Assembly (NCBI GenBank): GCA_965116765.1
Contig: OZ220718.1
Coordinates: 2,852,001 to 2,916,000 of the forward strand
DNA length: 64,000 bases
Reading direction: 5' to 3'
DNA from: JAJEEA01 sp965116765
GTDB taxonomy: Bacteria; Acidobacteriota; Vicinamibacteria; Vicinamibacterales; UBA8438
Below, one piece after another: positions 1-7,312 of this stretch; within the stretch, counting starts at the first letter, position 1, and each line of letters opens with the position of its first letter. The notes under the pieces were generated by a model. That model made no database searches and was not told where the DNA came from. It was given only the letters and a program-made list of their open reading frames with translations. The position numbers and the translations under genes were made by a program.

Positions 1-2
1 CG

Positions 3-938
3 CTGGCAGCCCCGTCGGTGCGCAAGCTGGCGCGCGAGATCGGCGTCGACGTCGACGCCGTGGAGGGCTCGGGCGCCAACCGCCGGGTCAGCCTGGACGA
101 CGTCAAGGCGCACGCCCGGCGGGCGATGGAGCAGCTGCGCTCGCCCGCGCCCCAGCCCGCCGGTCCGGGGCAGCCGCCCGTCCCGGCGCTGCCCGACTTC
201 TCCCGGTGGGGACCGATCGAGCGCACGCCGATGCGCAACGTGCGGCGGGCCGTCGCGCGGCGGATGAGCGCGTCGTGGCAGACGGTGCCGCACGTAACCC
301 AGCACGACCGGGCCGACGTCGGCGAGCTCGAGGCGGTACGCCGAACCCTGAAGCGCACGGCGCCCGAGCTGCCGCTGACCGTCACCGCGTTCGCGGTCGC
401 CGTCTGCGCCGCCGCGCTGCGGGAGTTCCCGCAGTTCAACGCGTCGATCGACACCGCGCGCGACGAGATCGTCTACAAGCGGTACGTCAACGTCGGGGTG
501 GCCGTCGACACCGAGCGGGGGCTCATCGTGCCGGTCATCCTCGACGCCGACCGCAAGAGCCTCGCCGCACTGTCCACCGAGATCGCCGAGGTGGCGGCGG
601 CGGCGCGCACCACCGGGCTCCCGCGCGAGCGTCTCGAGGGCGGCACGTTCACCATCACCAACCTCGGGGGCCTCGGCGGCACCGCGTTCACGCCCATCGT
701 GAACCACCCCGAGGTGGCCATCCTCGGGATGTCCCGGTCGGCGCCCGCCCCGGTCTGGGCCGGCGACCGGTTCGAGCCCCGGCCGATGCTGCCGCTCTCG
801 CTGTCGTACGACCACCGCCTGATCGACGGCGCCGACGCGGTGCGCTTCCTGCGGTGGGTGGCCGAGCGGCTGGAGCACCCGCTGCTGCTCGAGCTCCAGT
901 CCCCGGCCTCGGCGAACGGGGAGTCTGCGCCGGCATGA
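3..938 (+). CDS. Dihydrolipoyl acyltransferase (E2) of a 2-oxo-acid dehydrogenase complex, 5'-truncated by the window edge
   Basis: This is the C-terminal 311 residues of an E2 acyltransferase, which moves the acyl group from lipoyl-lysine to CoA in a pyruvate- or branched-chain-type dehydrogenase complex. The reading frame is open from base 3, so the lipoyl domain and the start lie outside the window. What is seen is a peripheral-subunit-binding domain (APSVRKLAREIGVDVDAV... followed by NRRVSLDDV), a proline-rich linker, and the catalytic domain ending in the SYDHRLIDGADAVRF block, which holds the active-site His of the DHRxxDG motif. The stop overlaps the start of the next gene by 4 nt (ATGA), so the osmolyte transporter genes are translationally coupled to it. 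That is an odd partnership for an E2. The exact substrate (pyruvate, acetoin or branched-chain oxo-acid) cannot be read from this part. Confidence 0.93.
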   Translation: MAAPSVRKLAREIGVDVDAVEGSGANRRVSLDDVKAHARRAMEQLRSPAPQPAGPGQPPVPALPDFSRWGPIERTPMRNVRRAVARRMSASWQTVPHVTQHDRADVGELEAVRRTLKRTAPELPLTVTAFAVAVCAAALREFPQFNASIDTARDEIVYKRYVNVGVAVDTERGLIVPVILDADRKSLAALSTEIAEVAAAARTTGLPRERLEGGTFTITNLGGLGGTAFTPIVNHPEVAILGMSRSAPAPVWAGDRFEPRPMLPLSLSYDHRLIDGADAVRFLRWVAERLEHPLLLELQSPASANGESAPA

Positions 939-1708
939 TCGAGCTTCAGCACCTGACCAAGCGGTACGGCGACCAGGCGGTCGTCGACGACGTGTCGCTG
1001 TCGGTGGCCGAGGGCGAGTTGCTGGCGGTGCTGGGCGGGTCGGGCTGCGGCAAGACCACGACCCTCAAGATGATCAACCGCCTGATCGAGCCGTCGAGCG
1101 GCAGCGTTCGGGTGAACGGCGAAGACGTGACGGGACTGCCCCCCCACGAGCTGCGCCGGCAGATCGGCTACGCGTTCCAGCAGGTGGGCCTGTTCCCCCA
1201 CATGAGCGTGGCCCGGAACGTGGCCGTCACCCCGACCCTGCTCGGCTGGAGCGAGTCGGACATCCGGCACCGCGTCGACGAGCTGCTCGAGCTCGTCGAG
1301 CTCGACCCCGCAGCGGTCCGCGACCGGAGGCCGGACCAGCTCTCGGGCGGACAGCAGCAGCGCGTGGGGGTGGCCCGCGCGCTGGCGGCCAGGCCCCGCG
1401 TCATGCTGCTCGACGAGCCGTTCGGGGCCCTCGACCCGCTGACCCGGCAGCGGCTGCAGGAGTCGTTCGTCCGCATCCGGCGCCGGCTCTCGGTGACCGC
1501 GGTGTTCGTCACCCACGACATGGTCGAGGCGCTGGTGCTCGGCGACCGCATCGCGGTCATGCGCGACGGCCGGCTCGTGCAGGTCGGCACCCCGGCCGAG
1601 CTGATGCGGTCGCCGGCCGACGACTACGTGCGGCAGCTGGTCGACACCCCGTGCCGCGACGCCAGGGTCGTCGACTCGCTCCTCGCCTCGGGGGGGCCCC
1701 ACGCATGA
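935..1708 (+). CDS. Osmolyte (glycine betaine/carnitine/choline-type) ABC transporter ATPase, OpuCA/ProV-like
   Basis: This 257-residue ABC ATPase energises import of quaternary-amine osmolytes through the fused permease/binding protein encoded next. Visible motifs are the Walker A GGSGCGKTT (residues 34-42), a Q-loop in YAFQQVGLFPHMSV, the ABC signature LSGGQQQRVGVARAL, Walker B RVMLLDEPFGALDP, and the switch His in VFVTHDM. It is shorter than ProV or OpuCA and lacks the C-terminal CBS pair that senses ionic strength in many of them. The ATG at 935 was chosen because it overlaps the upstream stop as ATGA and begins the conserved MIELQHLTKRYG. The 3' end overlaps the next start in the same way. 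Substrate is inferred from the OpuC/ProX-type partner, not from this subunit. Confidence 0.92.
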   Translation: MIELQHLTKRYGDQAVVDDVSLSVAEGELLAVLGGSGCGKTTTLKMINRLIEPSSGSVRVNGEDVTGLPPHELRRQIGYAFQQVGLFPHMSVARNVAVTPTLLGWSESDIRHRVDELLELVELDPAAVRDRRPDQLSGGQQQRVGVARALAARPRVMLLDEPFGALDPLTRQRLQESFVRIRRRLSVTAVFVTHDMVEALVLGDRIAVMRDGRLVQVGTPAELMRSPADDYVRQLVDTPCRDARVVDSLLASGGPHA

Positions 1709-3219
1709 GCGAACAGCTCGCGCTGCTGCCGGAGTACCTCACCGCCCATCTGCAGCTCACCCTGCTGGCCCTGCTCTGCAGCACCGCGGTGAGCCTGCCG
1801 GCGGGGGTGGCGGTGACCCGCGTGGCGTGGCTGGAGCGGCCGGTGCTGGGGGCGGCGGCGGTCATCCAGACCGTGCCCAGCCTCGCGCTGCTCGCGGTCA
1901 TGGTGCCGCTGCTGGCGGGGCTGGGGGTGCAGAGCATCGGCTTCCTCCCCGCGTTCATCGGCCTGACCCTGTACGGCGTGCTGCCCATCCTGCGCAACAC
2001 CGTCACCGGCATCGCCGGCGTCGACCCCGCCCTGACCGAGGCGGCGCGGGCCGTCGGCATGACCCCGTGGCAGCAGCTGCGCCGGGTCGAGCTGCCCCTC
2101 GCCATGCCCGTCATCGTGGCCGGGCTGCGCACCGCCACGGTGTGGACGGTCGGGGTGGCGACCCTATCGACCCCGGTGGGGGCGACCAGCCTCGGCAACT
2201 ACATCTTCAGCGGGCTGCAGACCCGGAACTACACGTCGGTGCTCGTGGGATGCGTCGCCGCGGCGGTGCTCGCCCTCGTCCTCGACGGGCTGGTGCGCGG
2301 GCTCTCGGCCGGGGGCCGGGGGGGCCGGAAGCGACAGGCGGCGGCCGCCGCGGCCGTCGCCGCCCTGTACCTCTACGCGGGCCTCACCCTCGCCGCGGCC
2401 CTCGCGCCCCGCGGCGAGCGGCCGGTGGCCATCGGCGCCAAGACCTTCACCGAGCAGTACATCCTGGCCCACCTCATCGGCGGGCTGATCGAGGAAGAGA
2501 CGGAGCGCGCGACGACCCAGCTCCAGTCGCTGGGGTCGATGGTGGTCTTCGACGCCCTCGCGGCGGGCGACGTCGACGTCTACGTCGACTACTCGGGCAC
2601 CCTCTGGGCGAACGAGCTGGGCCGCGACACGGCGGGCGCCGACCGGGCCGCGGTGCTCGCGGGGGTCGCCGACCATCTCCGCGACGCCTACGGCATCGTG
2701 GTGGCCGCGACCCTCGGGTTCGAGAACGCGTACGCGGTGGCGATGCGCGCGGACGACGCGGAGGCGCGCGGCCTGACCCGCCTGAGCGAGCTGGCCCCGG
2801 TCGGGCCGCAGCTGGCGATGGGCGGCGACTACGAGTTCTTCTCGCGGCCGGAGTGGACCGCCATCCGCGACGCCTACGGGCTGCAGCTCGGCGAGCGCCG
2901 CACGATGGACCCGGCCCTGATGTACCAGGCGGCGGCCGAGGGGGCGGTCGACCTGATCAGCGCCTTCACCACCGACGGGCGCATCACCGCGTACAACCTG
3001 ACCCTGCTCGAGGACGACCGCGGGGCAATTCCGCCCTACGACGCCATGGTCCTCGTCAGCGCCCGACTCGCCCGCGAGGCGCCCGACGTGCTGGCCGCCC
3101 TCGCCCGGCTCGACGGGGTCATCGACGCCCGCGCCATGCGGCAGATGAACCTGGCCGTCGACGAGCGGGGCGCCGACCCCGCGGAGGTCGCCGCCGACTT
3201 CCTGCGGCGTCTGCCGTAG
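1705..3219 (+). CDS. Fused permease and substrate-binding protein of an OpuC/OsmF-type osmolyte ABC transporter
   Basis: One 504-residue protein combines two usual subunits. Residues ~1-205 are a BPD_transp_1 permease with about five or six membrane segments and an EAA-like loop (DPALTEAARAVGMTPWQQLRRVELPLAMP). After another membrane segment (~residues 220-245), residues ~248-500 form an OpuAC-type binding domain that begins VAIGAKTFTEQYILAHL, a hallmark of glycine-betaine/choline/carnitine binding proteins. Tethering the binding domain to the outer face of the permease is known for OpuA/EgtU/OsmU relatives. The gene overlaps the ATPase gene by 4 nt, so ATPase and permease-binding protein form a complete two-gene importer. 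It likely acts in osmoprotection; the ligand among quaternary amines is not determined, and EgtU-like ergothioneine uptake is a formal alternative because this family includes EgtU. Confidence 0.9.
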   Translation: MSEQLALLPEYLTAHLQLTLLALLCSTAVSLPAGVAVTRVAWLERPVLGAAAVIQTVPSLALLAVMVPLLAGLGVQSIGFLPAFIGLTLYGVLPILRNTVTGIAGVDPALTEAARAVGMTPWQQLRRVELPLAMPVIVAGLRTATVWTVGVATLSTPVGATSLGNYIFSGLQTRNYTSVLVGCVAAAVLALVLDGLVRGLSAGGRGGRKRQAAAAAAVAALYLYAGLTLAAALAPRGERPVAIGAKTFTEQYILAHLIGGLIEEETERATTQLQSLGSMVVFDALAAGDVDVYVDYSGTLWANELGRDTAGADRAAVLAGVADHLRDAYGIVVAATLGFENAYAVAMRADDAEARGLTRLSELAPVGPQLAMGGDYEFFSRPEWTAIRDAYGLQLGERRTMDPALMYQAAAEGAVDLISAFTTDGRITAYNLTLLEDDRGAIPPYDAMVLVSARLAREAPDVLAALARLDGVIDARAMRQMNLAVDERGADPAEVAADFLRRLP

Positions 3220-3360
3220 CGGGACAACGCCGGCACTCGCCAGCCCGCCGAGGGCGAGGGCCGGGGCGGGCTGCAGCAGATCCAGCTGACGACCGGTCTC
3301 GACTGAGGCGCGGGTCCAACCGCCCGCCAACGCCTGGTTCGACAGCCGTAGAATGACGCC

Positions 3361-3990
3361 ATGTGCACCTTGCGCCGTCTCGCCCCGCTCACCGCGCTGA
3401 CCGTCGTCCTGATCGCCGCGCCGCTCGCCGCCCAGGACGGGGCGGGCCCCGTCCCCAAGGTCGCGCCGAGCGGGCGGGTGACGACGAGCGTCACCTTCGA
3501 CGGGCGCGTCCTGCGCAACGGCGGGTGGTTCACCTACACGCCGTCCCACTCGGGCCCGTCGCGCATCACCATCGACTACGGCCAGCCGCACGCGCGGGGC
3601 CGCGCGATCTTCGGGGAGCTGGTGCCCTACGGCGAGGTCTGGCGCCTGGGGGCGAACTGGGCCACCCGGCTGACCCTCGACTTCGACGTCCGCTTCGGCG
3701 ACCTCGACGTGCCGCGGGGCGAGTACACGTTGTTCATGCTCCCGCGCGAGGACGGGGGCGAGCTGATCGTCAGCCGCCAGACCCGGCACTGGGGCACCGA
3801 CTACGACCCGTCGTTCGACTTCGGCCGGACGCCGATCCATCGGCAGGAGCTGGCGGAGCCGGTCCGGAGCCTGGCGGTCACGCTCGAGCCGGGCCTGCCA
3901 GCCGAGGAGGGCGCCATCCCCTCGGGCACGCTCCGCGTCACCTGGGGGAAGGCGGAGTACTTCACCGCGTGGCAAATGCTCTGGCCGTAG
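3361..3990 (+). CDS. Secreted DUF2911 protein
   Basis: This 209-residue protein starts with an export signal (roughly residues 1-24, cleavage after PLAAQ or nearby). It carries the DUF2911 signature across residues ~60-195: ITIDYGQPHARGRAIFGELVPYG, then EVWRLGANWATRL and YTLFMLP. DUF2911 proteins are common secreted or periplasmic proteins in Acidobacteriota and Bacteroidota; no biochemical activity is established. The gene stands alone: 141 bp separates it from the upstream transporter, and it converges on the next gene with 27 bp between stops. The start ATG immediately precedes the signal peptide. The domain assignment is confident; the function is unknown. Confidence 0.88.
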   Translation: MCTLRRLAPLTALTVVLIAAPLAAQDGAGPVPKVAPSGRVTTSVTFDGRVLRNGGWFTYTPSHSGPSRITIDYGQPHARGRAIFGELVPYGEVWRLGANWATRLTLDFDVRFGDLDVPRGEYTLFMLPREDGGELIVSRQTRHWGTDYDPSFDFGRTPIHRQELAEPVRSLAVTLEPGLPAEEGAIPSGTLRVTWGKAEYFTAWQMLWP

Positions 3991-4017
3991 GCGGAAACCA
4001 CTGCGATTCGCGCGCCC

Positions 4018-6771
4018 TCACAGGCTGGTTCGAGACGGGCTCTGGTCCGTGCGCGTGACCCGGCCCGCGTCGCCGTCGACGCGAAGCCGGTCGCCGTCGG
4101 CGATCAGGCGCATGGCGTCGCGTACGTTGACCACCGCCGGCAGCCCGAACTCGCGGGCCACCACGGCGCCGTGCGACAGGTAGCCGCCGGTCTCCGTCAC
4201 CACGGCCGAGGCGCGCAGGAACAGCGGGGTCCAGCCGGGGTCGGTGGAGGGCGCCACGAGCACGTCGTGCCGGCGCATCCGGCCGCCGTCGTGGGGCGTG
4301 CGCAGCACGCAGGCGACGCCCTCGGCCGCGCCCGGCGCCGCCGCCACGCCGTCCCACGCGTCCCCGTCCGGCGCGGGTGCAGCCGCCGCGGGCTCCCGGG
4401 CGTGCGCGCCCGGCGCCGCCGACGGCGATTCCTCGATCACGCCGGGAAGCTCCATCTTCTGCTGGGCCGCCAGGGTCGCCCCGTGGTCGCCGACCAGCGC
4501 GCGCGCGCCGGTCCCGTCCCAGGCCCCCGTCAGCCACGCCTCGATGTCGAAGATGCTCAGGTGGAAGGCCTCGCGCGCGGCGTCGATGCGGCCCGCCGCC
4601 TGCATCCGCCGCCCCACCTCGAGCCAGACCTGCCGGACGAGGGCGAAGGCCGCCGCCGACCCCGACTTGGCATTCTCGCGCAACGCGGCGCCGCGCCGGG
4701 CGCGAGCCAGCATCCGCCGCGCCATCGGCCGGAGCCAGGCGGGGACCGCGGCCAAGTCCGCTTCCGCCCGCCGCCGCACCTCGGCCGCCCGCGACCGGGG
4801 GTCCCGCTCCGGCGGGTGGTCGAGGTGGAAGCGCACCTGCTCGAGCACGTAGCGCGGATCGTCGGCCCAGCGGGGGCCGGCGAGCTCCATCTCGAAGACC
4901 GCCCGGTGACCGTACCGCTGCAGGTAGTCCTCCATCGCGATCCGGAAGGGGGCGTCCGGCGGCAGTCTGCGCCAGGCGAACGGGTCGTCGTCGCCCAGCG
5001 CGGCCACCGCGGCGGGGTCTCCCGCGGCGCCGTCGGCGAGCTCGCCGATGCGATACCCGTGCTCGGCGCTCGAGACCTCTCCCGACGCGGCCAGGAGGCG
5101 GGTGACGAGCGACCGTGCGTCATCGGTGACCCGGTCGAGAACGTCCACCAACAGCTTCACCCACATGCCGTAGTAGGCGGCCGCGAGCTGCAGGACCGGC
5201 TGATAGTCGACCCCCAGCCGCAGCAGGTCCCGGAACCGCGCCAGCAGCAGGTCGTCGCCCAGGGTCGAGAGATCGGTCGCGCGGCTCTCCCGCGACCGCC
5301 GGATCAGCGCTTCGATCCGGGGCGGGGCGTCCCGGTGGTAGCGCCGGAGGCGGCGCAGCAGCCGAAGCGACCGTCGCAGGCGCGCAAGGCCGGCGCGCCC
5401 GAGGAGCGGGTGCCCGTCGGGCACCGGGATCTCGGGCTGGAACCCTCCCAGGGTGTGGTTCGTCTCGGCCGGGAGGATTCCGATCGAGTCGTAGAGGCTC
5501 CACTGCAGGCTGTCGAGGTCGAAGTAGGGGCGCCCGCCGAACCGGCGAAACACCTGCATGCCCGGCGGCAGCGGATAGCCCGCCACCTGCGCCGAGGCGT
5601 AGACGACGGCCTGCGCGCTCCCATCGAGCATCGACCAGGTCGCCACCGTCAACGGCCGGGGAAGAGAATCCCGGATGTTGGCGTCCGACCAGGTCGGGGC
5701 CTCGGTGGGAACGCCGGGGAAGGTCCAGCGCGGCAGCCGGGTGACGGGGCGGGACTGGAGCATCCAGAACGTCCGGCCGTCCCAGGCCCACTCCACGTCC
5801 TGCGGCGTGTCGCCGTCGCCGAGGGCCCAGTGGACGCGCACGATGACCGCGGCCAGCGCCTCGATCTCGCGGTCGTCGAGGACGGGGGCGCCGCCCGCGG
5901 CGTCCACCCGGGCGACCTCGGCGTCAGGGCCTGACCGGCGAACCGCGTACCGCTGCGGCTCGACCGTCCCGCGGACGACGGCATCGCCCAGCCCCGCCGC
6001 CAGCTCGATCGTCACGACCTGCCGCTCGCCCGTCACGGGGTCGCACGAGAAGGCGACGCCGGCCGCCACGGGGCCGTCTCGCGGGTCGCCGACCATCTCG
6101 CAGATCGCCACCGCGCACGGCGTGGCGTCGTCGGCGACGCCCAGCCGCCGCCGATAGGCGACGGCGCGCGGCGTCCACAGCGACGCGAAGCATCGCGACA
6201 CCGCCTCGCACACCGCGTCGAGCCCGGTCACGCCGAGAAAGCTCTCGTGGACGCCGGCGAACGCCGCCCCGGCCCCGTCCTCGGCCGCGGCGGAGGAGCG
6301 GACCGCGAGGGGCCGGCCTGCCAGCCCGGCCTCGTTCAGGAACCGGCCCACCGCCGCGCGGGCGGCCGGAGGCAGACCCGTCCGAACGACGAGATCGCGA
6401 AGCGCGGCGAGACGCGCCTGCACGTCGTCGCTGGCGACCTCGTCCGCGGTCACCGCCGCGAGCGGCGCGGCCAGGGCGCCGACGTCCGGCGTACGGAACA
6501 GGTCGGCGTAGACCGAGGCGGCCACGACGCCGCCGCGCGGCACCGCAAAGCCGTACCGCGCGAGGCGGGCGAGGTTCCAGCCCTTGCCCCCGGCCGCCGC
6601 GGTGCCGGCCGCGAACGCCTGGTCCCAGGTGAGCACCGGCTCTTGCGGGCGTGCTTCGGGAGTGTCCCGCCGTCGTCCGTCGGCAGAGGGCTCGCTGCCC
6701 TGGTCCTGGACGATGGGCTCGGGATGGGCGGCGTGGAAGACGTTGCCGGTGCGGCGGTTCTCGCTGTGCAT
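4018..6771 (-). CDS. PEP synthase / rifampin-phosphotransferase-like PEP-utilising enzyme
   Basis: This 917-residue enzyme has three parts. Residues ~45-335 are a PPDK_N-type ATP-binding domain (GGKGWNLARL..GFAVPRG; LAVRSSAAAEDGAGAAFAGVHESFL; QDVEWAWDG.FWMLQSRPV). A variable helical middle follows. The C-terminal swivelling phosphohistidine domain contains TDPGWTPLFLRASAVVTE followed by GGYLSHGAVVAREFG, with the expected phospho-acceptor at His867. PPDK_N, an insert and a C-terminal His domain within about 900 residues is the order of rifampin phosphotransferase, and the TDPGWTPLF block resembles it. Relatives also include uncharacterised PEP synthase-like proteins, so antibiotic inactivation is only possible. 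It is transcribed alone and converges on the DUF2911 gene. No strong ribosome site precedes the chosen start, so the first ~40 low-complexity residues may not be translated. Confidence 0.82.
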   Translation of the reverse strand: MHSENRRTGNVFHAAHPEPIVQDQGSEPSADGRRRDTPEARPQEPVLTWDQAFAAGTAAAGGKGWNLARLARYGFAVPRGGVVAASVYADLFRTPDVGALAAPLAAVTADEVASDDVQARLAALRDLVVRTGLPPAARAAVGRFLNEAGLAGRPLAVRSSAAAEDGAGAAFAGVHESFLGVTGLDAVCEAVSRCFASLWTPRAVAYRRRLGVADDATPCAVAICEMVGDPRDGPVAAGVAFSCDPVTGERQVVTIELAAGLGDAVVRGTVEPQRYAVRRSGPDAEVARVDAAGGAPVLDDREIEALAAVIVRVHWALGDGDTPQDVEWAWDGRTFWMLQSRPVTRLPRWTFPGVPTEAPTWSDANIRDSLPRPLTVATWSMLDGSAQAVVYASAQVAGYPLPPGMQVFRRFGGRPYFDLDSLQWSLYDSIGILPAETNHTLGGFQPEIPVPDGHPLLGRAGLARLRRSLRLLRRLRRYHRDAPPRIEALIRRSRESRATDLSTLGDDLLLARFRDLLRLGVDYQPVLQLAAAYYGMWVKLLVDVLDRVTDDARSLVTRLLAASGEVSSAEHGYRIGELADGAAGDPAAVAALGDDDPFAWRRLPPDAPFRIAMEDYLQRYGHRAVFEMELAGPRWADDPRYVLEQVRFHLDHPPERDPRSRAAEVRRRAEADLAAVPAWLRPMARRMLARARRGAALRENAKSGSAAAFALVRQVWLEVGRRMQAAGRIDAAREAFHLSIFDIEAWLTGAWDGTGARALVGDHGATLAAQQKMELPGVIEESPSAAPGAHAREPAAAAPAPDGDAWDGVAAAPGAAEGVACVLRTPHDGGRMRRHDVLVAPSTDPGWTPLFLRASAVVTETGGYLSHGAVVAREFGLPAVVNVRDAMRLIADGDRLRVDGDAGRVTRTDQSPSRTSL

Positions 6772-6870
6772 GTGATCCGGGTCCGGCGGTCAGGATGGTG
6801 ACGGATTCCCTGCCGTGTGTCAGGCGCGCAAACGAAAAAGGACGGCACCCGAGCGTGGTCGGGCAACTCC

Positions 6871-7028
6871 ATCGCGACCGGCGCGCGACGCGCGATGCCG
6901 GGCGCGGGCACATCGCCGTAGTACATCGGACGGCCGACCGCGTCCTCGTTCGGGTAGACGAGACGCGCGGCGGTTTCGATCGGCATCACGGGACCGGGGC
7001 CGGCGAGGTCGTCGGCGGCTTCGCGTCC
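6871..7028 (-). pseudogene. Internal fragment of an ADOP (FtsX/MacB-like) permease gene
   Basis: About 158 bp on the minus strand encodes the peptide blocks GPGPVMPIETAARLVYPNEDAVGRPMYYG and GIARRAPVA. These match, base for base over most of their length, positions 13467-13624 inside the permease gene at 12849-15467 (GPGPVML.ETAARFVYPDE.VGRPMYYG). Neither end of a permease gene is present, and the flanking sequence is unrelated. This is therefore a leftover of a deleted or recombined ADOP copy, lying between the PEP-utilising enzyme and the intact permeases. Similarity is about 85 % by eye. Confidence 0.8.
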
Positions 7029-7106
7029 AGTGGACCGTCCTTGACAGCCCGTGGTGAAACCCCGCGTTGCACCGCGCCCGAAGGGCGCCGGCGAAGGGCC
7101 GAGGCG

Positions 7107-7176
7107 CCCGCCTGACAAGGCGCGACGAGGGAGAATATTGGGCATATTTGACCGAGGAGCAACGCAGTCAGGCGGG
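7107..7176. repeat. 70-bp stem-loop element with AT-rich centre
   Basis: The ends form a perfect 10-bp inverted repeat, CCCGCCTGAC (7107-7116) and GTCAGGCGGG (7167-7176). A second inverted repeat lies near the centre, AATAT-tgggc-ATATT. The centre is AT-rich against a GC-rich background. It sits between an ADOP gene remnant and the intact ADOP operon, downstream of the last ADOP stop. It could be a palindromic mobile unit, an IS-end remnant or a termination structure. No second copy was noticed in this window. The remainder of 7029-7312 holds no gene that I can support. Confidence 0.55.
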
Positions 7177-7312
7177 ATGCATCGTCGCTCGAATGCAGCG
7201 GGGACTTTCGCCACGGGCTGTTGAGAGAAGCTGCCCATGTCGCGGGACGTTCTGCCAGCGTTTGCCGCCAAGAACCAGCGAAGGACGGCAAAGTCAGCTC
7301 TGGGACAGTCCA

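Noticed and set aside
1..3219. A single metabolic operon linking the E2 enzyme and the osmolyte transporter
   Set aside because: Overlapping starts show co-translation, but no functional link between the two activities can be read from the sequence.
7139..7225. A peptide LTEEQRSQAGCIVARMQRGLSPRAVERS recalling the HTH start of IS30-type transposases
   Set aside because: Only about 25 residues match loosely, there is no downstream DDE domain, and half of it lies in the stem-loop.
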